A DNA stretch of 64,000 nucleotides from BOG-994 sp049514215 (GCA_049514215.1 JBEKVI010000004.1:1-64000); one strand, 5' to 3'; counted from the stretch's first letter, positions 33,665-42,650 are shown. Translations and numbers: made by a program. The notes: generated from the sequence alone by a model not told the origin.

Positions 33665-35344
33665 GTGGATAAGCCGGTCCGGATTCTCGCCCTACCGATC
33701 CTCTTTGTGCTCTGGGTTCTGGCCCTTCTGGAATTGACGGGATTTTTCCTTGCGGGATTCTTGCATCGGATGCACCCCGAAAGGATCGGTCCTTTGGACG
33801 TCGTCTTCTGGTGGATCGAAAACGCCGCATCACCGCTTGCGACTGAACGCCTCCTGCGATCCCTCGAATGCGCGGCATCGGTCGCGCTGGGACTGCCCTG
33901 TCTCGTCGCCTTCGCCCCCGAAATAGGGCGCATGCTCGAGCGCTTTCGGGGCGGCGCCGAAAACAAGTTGCATGGCGAGGCGCGTTGGGCGCGGGCCCGG
34001 GAGATTCGAGGAGCCGGGCTTTTGGGCATGGCCGGCATTGTGCTTGGGAAAAAGCAGGGGCGAACCCTTTTTTTCGACGGCCAGGGACGCGGCAAGAATG
34101 TCCTGATCGCAGCACCGCCGGGCTCCGGCAAGACCGCGGGGATCATGCTGCCCAACTGTCTTTCCTGGCCCCAAAGCTTGGTCGCGCTCGACATCAAGGG
34201 CGAATGCTGCGCGCTCACGGCAGCCTACCGGGAAAGTCTCGGGCAGAAGGTGGTCCGGCTGAATTTCTCCGCGCGCGATGGCAGAACCGACCAATACAAC
34301 CCGTTCGCCTACGTCTCGGAGGACCCGGACCTGCGCGTGGGCGACATCGAGAAGATCGCCCGCTATCTGTGCCCCGACCCCGCGCGCGGCGATGCGTTCT
34401 GGGCGATGAGCGCGCGTGAGATGTTCCGCGCCCTGGCTCTTTACCTCTTTGATGCGGGCAAGCCCGTGACCCTGGGTGCGATCCGCGATCTGCTGGAAAC
34501 CGAAGAGGGCTTAAGGCGCTTTGCCAAGGAGGTCTTACGCGACCGGAAGGCCGAGGGCGAAAAGGTGATCACGGCGCGCGTCGCACGGGACTTCGCAATC
34601 ATGGCCAATCGGTCGGATGCGACCCATTCGGGGATTGTCGATCAGCTCATGACGGCCTTGGCGCCGTTCGCAAATCCCCTCCTGCGCCGCGCCACGGCGG
34701 AGAATTCCTTCGACCTTCGCGATCTGAGAAAAGACCCGGTATCGATCTACCTGATCGTCGCGCGACCCGATCTGCCTGCGCTTCGCCCGCTACTGAACCT
34801 CTTCGTGCAGCAATTGGTCGATCTGAATACATTAGTCGAATTCGGCAAAGATCCCGAGCACAAAAGTGAAGTACTGCTCGCCATGGACGAATTCGCTCAG
34901 GTCGGCCGACTTGACGCGATCTTCGAGGGCATCACCTATTTTCGCTCGTTCGGATTGCGCCTACTGGCCATCGTCCAAAGCCCCGCACAGTTAAAGGAGA
35001 TCTATTCCTTCGAAGCCGCGGAGGCGTTCGAGCAGTCCTTCGACTGCCGCGTCTATTTCACGCCAGCGGCAAGCGACATTGGCACGGCCGAGACGGTCTC
35101 GCGCCTTCTCGGAACCAATACCGTGAGCGGCCGATCGCGCTCCATCCGCCTGGGTTCCTCCCGCAGTTCCAGTTCGGTCACCCAAAGCGAGAAGGGACGA
35201 CCCTTGCTTTTGCCCCAGGAGGTGTTGCGTCTGCCGCTGGAGAAGGAGATCGTGCTCATCGGGGGCGTGGCCCCGATCCTAGCGGACAAGATTCGGGTCT
35301 GGAAGGAATCGGTGTTTGCGCAGAGGATGGACGCCGCACCCTAA
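33665..35344 (+). CDS. virD4: VirD4/TraG-type T4SS coupling ATPase
   Basis: Inner-membrane coupling protein that recruits substrates to the T4SS, 559 residues from a GTG. Two N-terminal membrane helices (about 7-33 and 68-90) precede the ATPase. Walker A is APPGSGKT (K156), followed by VALDIKGE, and Walker B LLAMDEF (D408, E409). The C-terminal part has the family FGLRLLAIVQS and the YFTPAASDIGTAE regions. It seems intact. It is 28 kb from virB11, separated by ordinary metabolic genes, with only the VirB2-like gene beside it. Its stop overlaps the convergent cytidine deaminase gene. Confidence 0.95.
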   Translation: MDKPVRILALPILFVLWVLALLELTGFFLAGFLHRMHPERIGPLDVVFWWIENAASPLATERLLRSLECAASVALGLPCLVAFAPEIGRMLERFRGGAENKLHGEARWARAREIRGAGLLGMAGIVLGKKQGRTLFFDGQGRGKNVLIAAPPGSGKTAGIMLPNCLSWPQSLVALDIKGECCALTAAYRESLGQKVVRLNFSARDGRTDQYNPFAYVSEDPDLRVGDIEKIARYLCPDPARGDAFWAMSAREMFRALALYLFDAGKPVTLGAIRDLLETEEGLRRFAKEVLRDRKAEGEKVITARVARDFAIMANRSDATHSGIVDQLMTALAPFANPLLRRATAENSFDLRDLRKDPVSIYLIVARPDLPALRPLLNLFVQQLVDLNTLVEFGKDPEHKSEVLLAMDEFAQVGRLDAIFEGITYFRSFGLRLLAIVQSPAQLKEIYSFEAAEAFEQSFDCRVYFTPAASDIGTAETVSRLLGTNTVSGRSRSIRLGSSRSSSSVTQSEKGRPLLLPQEVLRLPLEKEIVLIGGVAPILADKIRVWKESVFAQRMDAAP

Positions 35345-35760
35345 CTGCGGGGCAGACTGAACGGCCTGGGCAAGAGCTCCAAGACCGTAAAGACCTTATC
35401 GGATCCGTTGGTCACGACCCAGGCGTTGGCCGCCAGTTCGGTGAGCCACTGGCGACAGGCACCGCAGGGCATCGTCTCTTCCAGCGCAAGGTATTTCTTG
35501 TTCTCGCCCCGACTGTCCTCGCAGAAGACGGCGATACCTTCGATTTCCATTTTCTTGCCCAGGCGCATGCGTGCGTGGGCGATGGCCACGCGCTCGGCGC
35601 AGATCCCGAGGTTCGAACTCGCGTTTTCGATATTGGCGCCCTGAAAGATTTCGCCATTGGCGAGAACCGCCGCGCCGACCTGGAATTTCGAATATTCGGC
35701 GTAGGCGAGCTTGACCGCCTTTTTCGCCTGCGCGAGGAGCGTTCGGTGCATATCTTCCAT
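35341..35760 (-). CDS. cdd: Cytidine deaminase
   Basis: Small tetrameric-type cytidine deaminase, 139 residues. It converts cytidine and deoxycytidine to the uridine forms in pyrimidine salvage. Zinc ligands C54 in ICAERVAI (with catalytic E56), and C99/C102 in MPCGACRQW, are intact, as is the N-terminal YSKFQVGAAV. The start at 35760 is chosen by alignment to the family; the longer in-frame upstream part is not family-like. The stop overlaps the virD4 stop, so transcripts converge. Confidence 0.92.
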   Translation of the reverse strand: MEDMHRTLLAQAKKAVKLAYAEYSKFQVGAAVLANGEIFQGANIENASSNLGICAERVAIAHARMRLGKKMEIEGIAVFCEDSRGENKKYLALEETMPCGACRQWLTELAANAWVVTNGSDKVFTVLELLPRPFSLPRS

Positions 35761-35975
35761 AAGTCCCAGTATCCGTGTTGCCGGGCCAAAAGAACAGAAA
35801 ATTAAGATTCGGCCGCGACACGAGCGAAACCAAACGCGACCGGGCCCGGTCCTAGAAAAGCGGTGAGAGTCGCTCAACGGGCCTACCTGTCGCACACCGA
35901 AAAAAGAGATACCGCCGGAGGCCCGATTGTAGGATCCGTGATGGACAATCCTTAAGCTTTGGGGAGGAGCTAACG

Positions 35976-36584
35976 ATGACAACCAACGGCATTGATGTCT
36001 CGCACTACCAAGGCGTGGTCGATTGGAACGCAGTGGCTGACGCGGGGATCGTCTTTGCCTACTGCAAGGCCTCCGAGGGTACCAGCTTTGTCGATACGCA
36101 ATTTAGCTCCAACTGGGCCAACACCCAGAGTGCTGGCATCATCCGCGGGGCCTACCACTTTTTCCGCCCGAGCCTGGACGCCAATGCCCAGGCCGAACTC
36201 TTCCTCTCGCAGGTCGTCTCGCTGGAAGACGGTGATTTGCCACCGGCCGTCGATGTGGAGGCGAGCGACGGGATCGATGCCCAGGACATCGTCGATGGAT
36301 TGCAGATCTTCCTCGATGCCGTTCAGTCCGCGCTCGATCGCACGCCTGTCATCTACACCTATCCGAGCTTCTGGACGGCGAGTGTGGGTGACTCTTTGCA
36401 GTTCGGATCCTATCCGTTGTGGGTTGCCAACTATGGGGTCTCGACACCGACCTTGCCGGATGCCTGGTCGACCTACGCCCTCTGGCAGTTTAGCGACAGC
36501 GGTACCGTCAGCGGTGTGACCGGAAGCGTGGACTGCGACAGCTTTAATGGCTGCGCCGCCGATTTGCCCGGTCTTGGATCCTAG
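35976..36584 (+). CDS. GH25 muramidase (lysozyme)
   Basis: Glycoside hydrolase family 25 enzyme (N,O-diacetylmuramidase), 202 residues. It begins immediately with the catalytic barrel: GIDVSHYQG with D7, then PPAVDVEAS with the DxE pair D93/E95. VIYTYPSFW and YALWQFSDSG complete the family pattern. The start has a strong GGAGG. There is no signal peptide and no cell-wall-binding or C-terminal extension. Such a single-domain form is typical of phage endolysins or toxins delivered by another route. No holin or phage gene is near; virD4 is 630 bases upstream beyond cdd. The role is open. Confidence 0.9.
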   Translation: MTTNGIDVSHYQGVVDWNAVADAGIVFAYCKASEGTSFVDTQFSSNWANTQSAGIIRGAYHFFRPSLDANAQAELFLSQVVSLEDGDLPPAVDVEASDGIDAQDIVDGLQIFLDAVQSALDRTPVIYTYPSFWTASVGDSLQFGSYPLWVANYGVSTPTLPDAWSTYALWQFSDSGTVSGVTGSVDCDSFNGCAADLPGLGS

Positions 36585-36661
36585 CCTCGCACAACGACGC
36601 AGCACGTTACTCTCTCGGGTCACACGCGAATCTAGAAACGACCGGAGCGCGGGTTCTTGGG

Positions 36662-37426
36662 CTAGCGAAAGCTCGCGCGAATGGAAACGGGACCTGCGAT
36701 GGGAACCGCTTCGGTTCTGGCCACGGTGCCCTCAAAGACGCTGTGCAAGGCCTCGCTTGAGAGAAGACTGGCCGGCGTCACGGTCGTGCGTCCCCAGGGG
36801 ATGCTTCCGAAAAACCAGAGCTGCCAAAACCCGGTGTCCGCGTGGGGGGCACGGACGAGAAGCTCACGAAAGGTTTCCGTCTCGCCGACCTGGATTCCCG
36901 TGGCCTCGAAGAGGACTTCCCGAACCAGTCGCGAGCAGAATTGCCCACGCGACTGAAGATCGAATCCGGTGTCGTAGTGCACGTGCATCCTCTTTCTTGC
37001 CGCAGCCGCGATCGCCAGGCGCTCGCTCGGGGTGAGTTCGGCGTTTAAGCGTTCCACGGCCACGTGTTGGCCTTCGGAGCGCCCTACAAATCGCGAGAAG
37101 GCGGTCGTGGTCGAAAACGGAATGCGGGCCTCCGCGACGATGGGCTCTGGCCCCGATACGTCAACCACGATGCCCACATGATTGGTCCAGGTACCCGTGG
37201 CCTCGGCCACCTTTCTAAAAGGTAAAGCGGGAATCCGGATAAAGACCAGGTCGCCCACTTGAACACGCGAGGCAAGATCCTCGGGGGCGATGGCGACGGC
37301 GGCCCGATCGGTCGGTGAACCGGAGGGCAACTCGGACGAGGCCGAGGCGATGCTCAAGAGTCCTGGCAAGACGGCCCATGCGAGCCAGCCGGCCGGCGCG
37401 AAGAACGACTTCAGGAAGATATTCAT
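36662..37426 (-). CDS. YiiX/YebB-like permuted papain-fold cysteine peptidase, exported
   Basis: Exported protein, 254 residues. A signal peptide (about 1-30, ending ASA) is present. The permuted NlpC/P60-type order is seen: H83 in TNHVGIVV, an acidic E99 in IVAEARIPF and C164 in GQFCSRLV; QVGDLVFIRIP precedes the histidine. Such proteins hydrolyse lipids or peptidoglycan peptides, in the periplasm here. It converges on the GH25 gene and is divergent from the XRE regulator. The ATG at 37426 gives a proper signal peptide; an in-frame upstream ATG adds 14 polar residues. Confidence 0.82.
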   Translation of the reverse strand: MNIFLKSFFAPAGWLAWAVLPGLLSIASASSELPSGSPTDRAAVAIAPEDLASRVQVGDLVFIRIPALPFRKVAEATGTWTNHVGIVVDVSGPEPIVAEARIPFSTTTAFSRFVGRSEGQHVAVERLNAELTPSERLAIAAAARKRMHVHYDTGFDLQSRGQFCSRLVREVLFEATGIQVGETETFRELLVRAPHADTGFWQLWFFGSIPWGRTTVTPASLLSSEALHSVFEGTVARTEAVPIAGPVSIRASFR

Positions 37427-37550
37427 GAGGAAATCCGATCGTTCGATAAGATGCGACGAGCTTGACACCAGGTCGCATCAAATGGAACTATCGCCCGATC
37501 CGGGGCCGGATCTTGCCCCTTTGCGTATCACATTTCAATACTCCTGATCC

Positions 37551-38294
37551 ATGAACGAAGTCACCGAACTCGTCACCATTTTGAAGCGCGAATTAAAGAG
37601 TCAGGGTCTGACCTATCGCGATGTCGCCCGCGCGCTGGGCTTATCGGAGCCTTCGGTCAAGCGCCTTTTCTCGACGAGCCGCTTTACGGTTGCACGACTC
37701 GTGGAACTGAGCAATCTGTTGGGTTTTACGCTTGCCGAGTTGTTGAACGAGTCCAGTACGAAGGCTGACCGCTTAAGGACGCTGACTGCCGAGCAGGAGG
37801 ACAAGATCGTCTCGGACATCAAGCTCATGGTGGTTGCGGCCTGCGTCTTAAGCCACTGGACGCTCACCGACATCGTTGCGGCCTACCGGATCTCGGAGGC
37901 CGAGTGCGTCAAGAGGCTGGTCCTTCTGGATCGCATGGGGCTCATCGAGCTTTTGCCGCACAATCGCGTGCGCTTGCGCGTCTCGCGCGACTTCGACTGG
38001 TTGCCCCAAGGCGCGATTCGTCGCTTCTTTCGCGACGAGGGCCAGAAGGACTTTCTGAACGCGGACTTCACAAGCCCCGCCGAAACGGCAACGTTCGTAC
38101 ACGGCATGCTCACCGATGCAGCGCGCGCGCAGCTGCAAAACGAGCTTTTGCGTCTGCGCAGCCGTTTTTCCGCATTGCACGATGAAGGGGTCAGGGTCCC
38201 CAAGGCCCAGCGCCATGGTGTCGGGCTTTTCGTGGCGATGCGCGAGTGGGAGCCCGAGGGCTTCACGGCACTGCGCCGCGATGTGCGGGGATGA
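37551..38294 (+). CDS. XRE-family DNA-binding regulator
   Basis: Transcription regulator, 247 residues. The N-terminal helix-turn-helix LTYRDVARALGLSEPSVKRL, followed by FTVARLVELSNLLGFTLAELL, is the Cro/C1 XRE type. The remainder (about 80-247) is a helical domain of no clear ligand type, with a short winged-helix-like stretch around VAAYRISEAECVKRLVLL. It is divergent from the exported cysteine peptidase across 124 bases, so it may control that gene or itself. No palindromic operator stands out. The start lacks an evident ribosome site. Confidence 0.82.
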   Translation: MNEVTELVTILKRELKSQGLTYRDVARALGLSEPSVKRLFSTSRFTVARLVELSNLLGFTLAELLNESSTKADRLRTLTAEQEDKIVSDIKLMVVAACVLSHWTLTDIVAAYRISEAECVKRLVLLDRMGLIELLPHNRVRLRVSRDFDWLPQGAIRRFFRDEGQKDFLNADFTSPAETATFVHGMLTDAARAQLQNELLRLRSRFSALHDEGVRVPKAQRHGVGLFVAMREWEPEGFTALRRDVRG

Positions 38295-38315
38295 TCGACT
38301 TGATCATCGACGGCT

Positions 38316-38900
38316 TTAGCTGGATCTCGAAGCTCGGGCGACCCACCACAAGAAGACGTGTACCGCGACAGCCCCTATGGCGCCCGTGAGAAGAACGATC
38401 GCATTGGGTAGTTCGGGGTGTTCGTCGTAGCGAAAGATGACCGCGGCGAGAGCGCCTGCGATGGCACAAAGCGTGAGCGTCACCGTCCGCCTGACCTTGG
38501 CCTGATGCGAAGGCGGCAAGGTCAGGTAGCCCTCATGCAGCGCGAAGCGCTCCTTTCTCGCGGGCGCGGCCGTAGGGCCACGCTCGGCCGCGCGCAGACG
38601 CCGGGCTTTTAGGCTCGCCGTTCCGTGCCGGTGGACGGCACGGCCTTGTACCAGCATGAAGAAAAGTATCGCAACGAAGAATAAAGCCGGTAGCGCGAAG
38701 GAATTTTCGCAAGTCAGGCTGGCTGCAAGGCCGTCGCTGCCAAAGGGTTTTTCGGCGCAGTAGAAATAACGAAACTCCATCCACACGACGCCAAGGACGA
38801 GCAGAAACGGAGCCGCGATGAGCGCGCCTTGCGAACTCTGATGCACGCGCCTTGCATTTTTCTCCCCGCCCTCGGGCGCTTCGGATTCCAGGACCGTCAC
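38316..38900 (-). CDS. Four-helix membrane protein of unknown function
   Basis: Unrecognised 194-residue protein. Four hydrophobic segments are seen: about residues 25-45 (ALIAAPFLLVLGVVWME), 68-88, 138-156 and 164-187, with a basic cytoplasmic-type loop (KARRLRAAERGP) between the second and third. Its ATG overlaps the stop of the upstream exported protein (ATGA), so the two are translationally coupled. No conserved catalytic residue is recognisable. It likely acts with that partner in or at the inner membrane. Confidence 0.65.
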   Translation of the reverse strand: MTVLESEAPEGGEKNARRVHQSSQGALIAAPFLLVLGVVWMEFRYFYCAEKPFGSDGLAASLTCENSFALPALFFVAILFFMLVQGRAVHRHGTASLKARRLRAAERGPTAAPARKERFALHEGYLTLPPSHQAKVRRTVTLTLCAIAGALAAVIFRYDEHPELPNAIVLLTGAIGAVAVHVFLWWVARASRSS

Positions 38901-39952
38901 TGGCTACCCCACTGGAGGACGTCGCCAGGGTCATCGCAATCCGGCTGTGGCCCGCCATGGCCTCGCATCGTCACGCCTTGGGCCCTGAAGGCCTCACGCG
39001 CCTGTGAAAGATAGATCGCCCAGACCTTCGCGCAGTCGGGCTTGAGTCTTCCGGGAGCGCTCACCCCATTGCCCGCTGCCTTGTTCAACTCGCCCTGGCA
39101 ATCGGTGTCCACCATGTGGACCACGTCCTTTTCCACATTGGCGATATCCAAAACGATGCCGGGATAGGGCGGCGGGCCCACGGTCTTGAGCAGGTTTTCG
39201 ACTCCAGTACTTTCAGCAACCTTCGGATCTTCGTTCTTGCCCTGGGGGACAAGACCAGGGGCTTCTTTGGCAACCAGGGCATTGAGCGCTATGCCCGCAT
39301 CGGGAGAGCCGTAGAGCGCCTGGCTTAGCCCGAGCGTCCAATCCGTCCATCGATCACCGGGATCGTGCTGGGATGCGGCCATATAGTCGGGCTGCGAGTA
39401 TTCCCTGAGGTGCCCCATCCCGGTCGGATAGAGAAGACCGTCTGCACCTTCGCCGAATTCCGAATGGGCAAAGGAGTCGCCATAGAGATGCAGGGCAAAG
39501 CCGCGCGCGCAGGCCCAATTGGCTTTGTCCTGGTCGGACAGATCCGCCCGATCCTGAGGTGCCAGGCGCGCGATGAGATCTGCAGCCGCGCGCCGGACCG
39601 AAGACTTGGGAGCGCCGGTCAGTCCGTGGATGTAGTACTGCGAAGCCGCCATGTGCTTGGAGATGGGGCTGTAACAGGCGCCCATCCAGCCCCAGGTGCC
39701 CACCTCGCGCATATCCAGGCTCCAGAGGACGCGCTGGCGCTGGGTAATCGCATCGAACTCGCGGCTGACATCCGGAATTTCGGCGCACAGGGCTTCAAGC
39801 GACCAGTAGTCGTCGCTTCCTTTGATCAGCTGCTTTTGCTGGGCGATCGCATGCAAGGCCCACAGCGTGTAGTAATGGCCGCCCGCAAGATAGGCCGCAG
39901 CCGATCCACACAGCATCATCACGACGACGCCGAGCGTTGTGCGCCACCTCAT
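38897..39952 (-). CDS. Exported protein with H-x3-D-x3-H motif, unknown function
   Basis: Unrecognised exported protein, 351 residues. It has a signal peptide (about 1-24). Several histidines sit where metal ligands could be: H26 and H34 near the mature N terminus (GHYYTLWALH), H100, then H155-x3-D159-x3-H163 in ALHLYGDSFAHSEF, and H181. The pattern recalls the zinc-dependent phospholipase C / P1 nuclease fold and DUF6765-like proteins, though the spacing differs from true PLC enzymes. It is coupled to the following membrane protein gene by ATGA. A periplasmic metal-dependent hydrolase is a reasonable guess, not more. Confidence 0.6.
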   Translation of the reverse strand: MRWRTTLGVVVMMLCGSAAAYLAGGHYYTLWALHAIAQQKQLIKGSDDYWSLEALCAEIPDVSREFDAITQRQRVLWSLDMREVGTWGWMGACYSPISKHMAASQYYIHGLTGAPKSSVRRAAADLIARLAPQDRADLSDQDKANWACARGFALHLYGDSFAHSEFGEGADGLLYPTGMGHLREYSQPDYMAASQHDPGDRWTDWTLGLSQALYGSPDAGIALNALVAKEAPGLVPQGKNEDPKVAESTGVENLLKTVGPPPYPGIVLDIANVEKDVVHMVDTDCQGELNKAAGNGVSAPGRLKPDCAKVWAIYLSQAREAFRAQGVTMRGHGGPQPDCDDPGDVLQWGSQ

Positions 39953-40220
39953 CCTTTTTGCCCCTCCCGAAACCCTTTCTTACCGAACGAACGACGCTGG
40001 AACAACCGCCTTTGGAACACGGTCTGCAAGGCGCGTTATCAATGTAAGGGATTTACCACAAAGCGCGCCCGCGAAACATCGGGCGAAAGTTTAGAGCGGG
40101 AGGGTGAAACCCGCACGGAGGAGGCCCACGCGCGACGGCGCTCGGCGACAAAGTCGCTTTTGGGTGCCCACCTCCCAGAGGAGGCTCCCCCGCGGATCCC
40201 GCGAGGAAGCCTTAACCGTC

Positions 40221-41828
40221 TTACCCTCGATGATGCTTGTGATGGTGGGACGGAGCCGGGCTCGGTGCCGGGGGTGCCGGTGTCGGCGCCGGTGCGGGCG
40301 CAGGAGACGGCGCGCTCGAACCCACCGCCTCGAGAATCGCAGCACCAATGGGCGATCCCCATCCCGTGCAGGCATCCCAGCCGGGCGCCGCAGCGTAGGT
40401 GCCATTGTTGCCCTGGGTCACGTCATTGGTGATGGAACCCGTAAGCACCGTGTTCAGGAGTCCTTGTCCGTGGCCCGTCAGGGCGTTGAGCCGCGCAATC
40501 AGACCGGCCCACAAGGGCGCCACTGCGCTCGTTCCTCCAACCACGATCGATTGCCCATCGACGACGATCGCGTAGCCCGTGTTGGGATCCGCATTGCCCG
40601 CGATGTCGGGCACACCGCGTCCCGTCAACGCCTCGGTACCCCCCGCGGTCAGCGTTGCACTCAACCCGGTCTGGTAGGAGGGAACGGGAAAACCGGCGCT
40701 GATGCCGCCACCGGTTGCGCCACCGCCTGCTCCATCGTTCCAGACGGTCTCGCTCGTGATGCTGGTACCCGAAGCCTGTAGCGACGTTCCGCCGCAGGCC
40801 AGCACATGCGGCGAACTTGCGGGAAAGTCGACGACGGTGCCCGACGTGCCATCGCTGGATCCCCCGTCACCGGCCGCGACACAGATCGTGATGCCCAAAG
40901 AAGCCGCGCTTTGGAAGGCGTCGTCGTAGGACGACAGATCGGAGGCGCTCCAGGAATTCTCCGGGCCGCCCCAGGAGATCGAGATCACGCTCGGATTGTT
41001 GGTCGAGTCATGAATGGCGGTATTGATCCCATCAAGAAATCCCGCATCCGTGTTGGGTGAGAAATAGACTGCGATCGAGGCGCCCGGTGCGATGCCGCCG
41101 GCCACTTCGATGTCAAGCTCCACTTCCGGATCGGCCCCATTGGGGTCGCCGCCCGGAACGTTGGCAGCGCCATCGACCCCTACGGCGGTCACCGTCGGAA
41201 CCGACAGTCCCAGGCCGCTAAAGAAGGTCTGCAGATCGCTCGTTTGAAACCCGCCACCCAGCTCGATGATGCCGATGCACTGGCCCGCGCCGTCGCTGTT
41301 GGGGAATTCGTAGATCGAAGCCAGTTGCGGGGGCGTAAAGGTCGCACCTTCCGCCTTCTTCGTCACCCGGTAGTGGGGTTTCGCCACCGGCCGCTCGGAA
41401 AGTCCCAGAACATGCTCCACCATCGGCGCCAGTTCGGAGGCGACGGAGGCCTCCGAGTCGTGCGCCCGATAGGTGTTGCCCTGGTCATCCTTATAGAGAT
41501 TGATCGTGACACCGAACACCTTTTGCAGCTGCTCGACCGTGCCCGAAATGCGCACCGAGCGCGCCGGTCGATTGATCGTGCCAATGGTGAGTCCATGCGT
41601 GGATGCATAGGCGCGCATCGTGTGGAGGTCGTCTTCTCTTAATCCATAGGTTGCATTAAAGCTCGCATGATCCATCGGGGCCCTTCTTCCCTTGGCGGTC
41701 TGCGGTTGCAAGGCGGTCTTTCTGCGCAAAAGAACTGTCACCGTCATGACATCCTTTGCGGGCGCAGCTCCCAGGCTCTTGTGTGATGTGGCGATGTGGC
41801 TGCCGCGAAGCATCGTTCGAGTCGTCAT
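40221..41828 (-). CDS. S53 family serine-carboxyl peptidase (sedolisin/kumamolisin type)
   Basis: Acid-active protease, about 535 residues, made as a proenzyme: prodomain about 25-155, then the catalytic domain. Catalytic residues are E235 and D239 (EVELDIEVAGG), oxyanion D321 (AAGDGGSSD) and S434 (GGTSAVAPLW). The calcium-binding C terminus has GWDACTGWGSP. A tail of Pro/Ala repeats and a His cluster (SHHHKHHRG) follows. No Sec signal is seen before the prodomain; export may use another route. The ATG at 41828 has AGGGG upstream. An upstream in-frame stretch to 41960 is not family-like. Confidence 0.92.
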   Translation of the reverse strand: MTTRTMLRGSHIATSHKSLGAAPAKDVMTVTVLLRRKTALQPQTAKGRRAPMDHASFNATYGLREDDLHTMRAYASTHGLTIGTINRPARSVRISGTVEQLQKVFGVTINLYKDDQGNTYRAHDSEASVASELAPMVEHVLGLSERPVAKPHYRVTKKAEGATFTPPQLASIYEFPNSDGAGQCIGIIELGGGFQTSDLQTFFSGLGLSVPTVTAVGVDGAANVPGGDPNGADPEVELDIEVAGGIAPGASIAVYFSPNTDAGFLDGINTAIHDSTNNPSVISISWGGPENSWSASDLSSYDDAFQSAASLGITICVAAGDGGSSDGTSGTVVDFPASSPHVLACGGTSLQASGTSITSETVWNDGAGGGATGGGISAGFPVPSYQTGLSATLTAGGTEALTGRGVPDIAGNADPNTGYAIVVDGQSIVVGGTSAVAPLWAGLIARLNALTGHGQGLLNTVLTGSITNDVTQGNNGTYAAAPGWDACTGWGSPIGAAILEAVGSSAPSPAPAPAPTPAPPAPSPAPSHHHKHHRG

Positions 41829-42182
41829 GATGTCTACCCCTGGTTTCCTCTTCGCTCTGCCGGCAGGCTTCGATGAGCCCGTGTGGCAGAGCAAGAAGAG
41901 GCGATTGATTGAACGAACCTTGAATCGCGATCGAATCACCCGCGATCCTGCACTGCGCAATCCTGCTTTTCAACGGCCCCATGATTACAGAAACGCGTCA
42001 GCGCGTACATGCCCACTAAGAAGCAGGCCCCCTTTGGACCGGGGAGATGTTTCGAGAATTCAATTGGCGATTTGTTCCCGCCGGTGCACTCGGGCTCCCT
42101 CAAAAGGTGGTTTGGAAATCTCACCCGGGGCAAAACAGAAGATAGGAACGCCACCTCCATCTCGCTATTGCGGCGGCCGCTT
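41829..42182. other. Intergenic region
   Basis: About 350 bases upstream of the sedolisin gene (minus strand) without a supported gene on either strand. It should contain the sedolisin promoter. Nothing else stands out before the inverted repeat at 42183. Confidence 0.3.
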
Positions 42183-42240
42183 CTAGGTCACTCGGTGTGA
42201 ACCTGAGGAAAAGTCGGGCGCCGTGACCTAGATGACCTAG
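42183..42240. repeat. Inverted repeat CTAGGTCAC / GTGACCTAG
   Basis: Perfect 9-bp inverted repeat at 42183-42191 and 42223-42231 with a 31-base spacer. A third partial copy TGACCTAG follows at 42233-42240 and covers the stop codon of the GFA gene. It may be an operator, a site for a DNA-binding protein or a long-loop hairpin at the 3' end of that gene. Confidence 0.5.
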
Positions 42241-42650
42241 ACGGCATTCAGATCGGTCGGCACCCGAGGTCCGGGCCACTGGGGATTCGGATTCGGATCG
42301 ACGAGCGTCATGTTCGCCCCTTCGGTCGCTCGCACCGGGATCGCACTCGCATCGAAGTCGTCTAGACAAAAGACGTTAACGCCGAAATGATCAGGCGCGG
42401 CGCGTTTTCGGTGAAAGACATAAATCCCGCAGTGGCGACAGAAGTAGTGCTTGGCGCGTTGTGTGTTCCATTGATAGAGCGCAAGCGCCGCCTCGCCCTC
42501 GAGGAGGGTTAATGCACTTTCGGGAACCTTGAACATGAGCGCATGGCGTTTGACGCACAGCGAGCAGTCACACGTGGTTAGCTCGGTAATCTCGGCTGCG
42601 ACGCTAAAGCGCACTGTGCCGCAGTGGCACGAGCCTCGATGGCTCTTCAT
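42237..42650 (-). CDS. GFA/CENP-V family zinc protein
   Basis: Small protein of the glutathione-dependent formaldehyde-activating (GFA) family, 137 residues. Zinc cysteines appear as SCHCG, then TTCDCSLC and later YFCRHCGIYVFH, in the usual order. GFA family enzymes bind glutathione and zinc; most members have unknown substrates. The ATG at 42650 overlaps the PhzF stop (ATGA), so the pair forms an operon on the minus strand. It is intact and of normal length. Confidence 0.9.
   Translation of the reverse strand: MKSHRGSCHCGTVRFSVAAEITELTTCDCSLCVKRHALMFKVPESALTLLEGEAALALYQWNTQRAKHYFCRHCGIYVFHRKRAAPDHFGVNVFCLDDFDASAIPVRATEGANMTLVDPNPNPQWPGPRVPTDLNAV

Noticed and set aside
35976..36584. Phage lysis cassette
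   Set aside because: GH25 enzymes are often endolysins, but no holin, spanin, tail or integrase gene is near.
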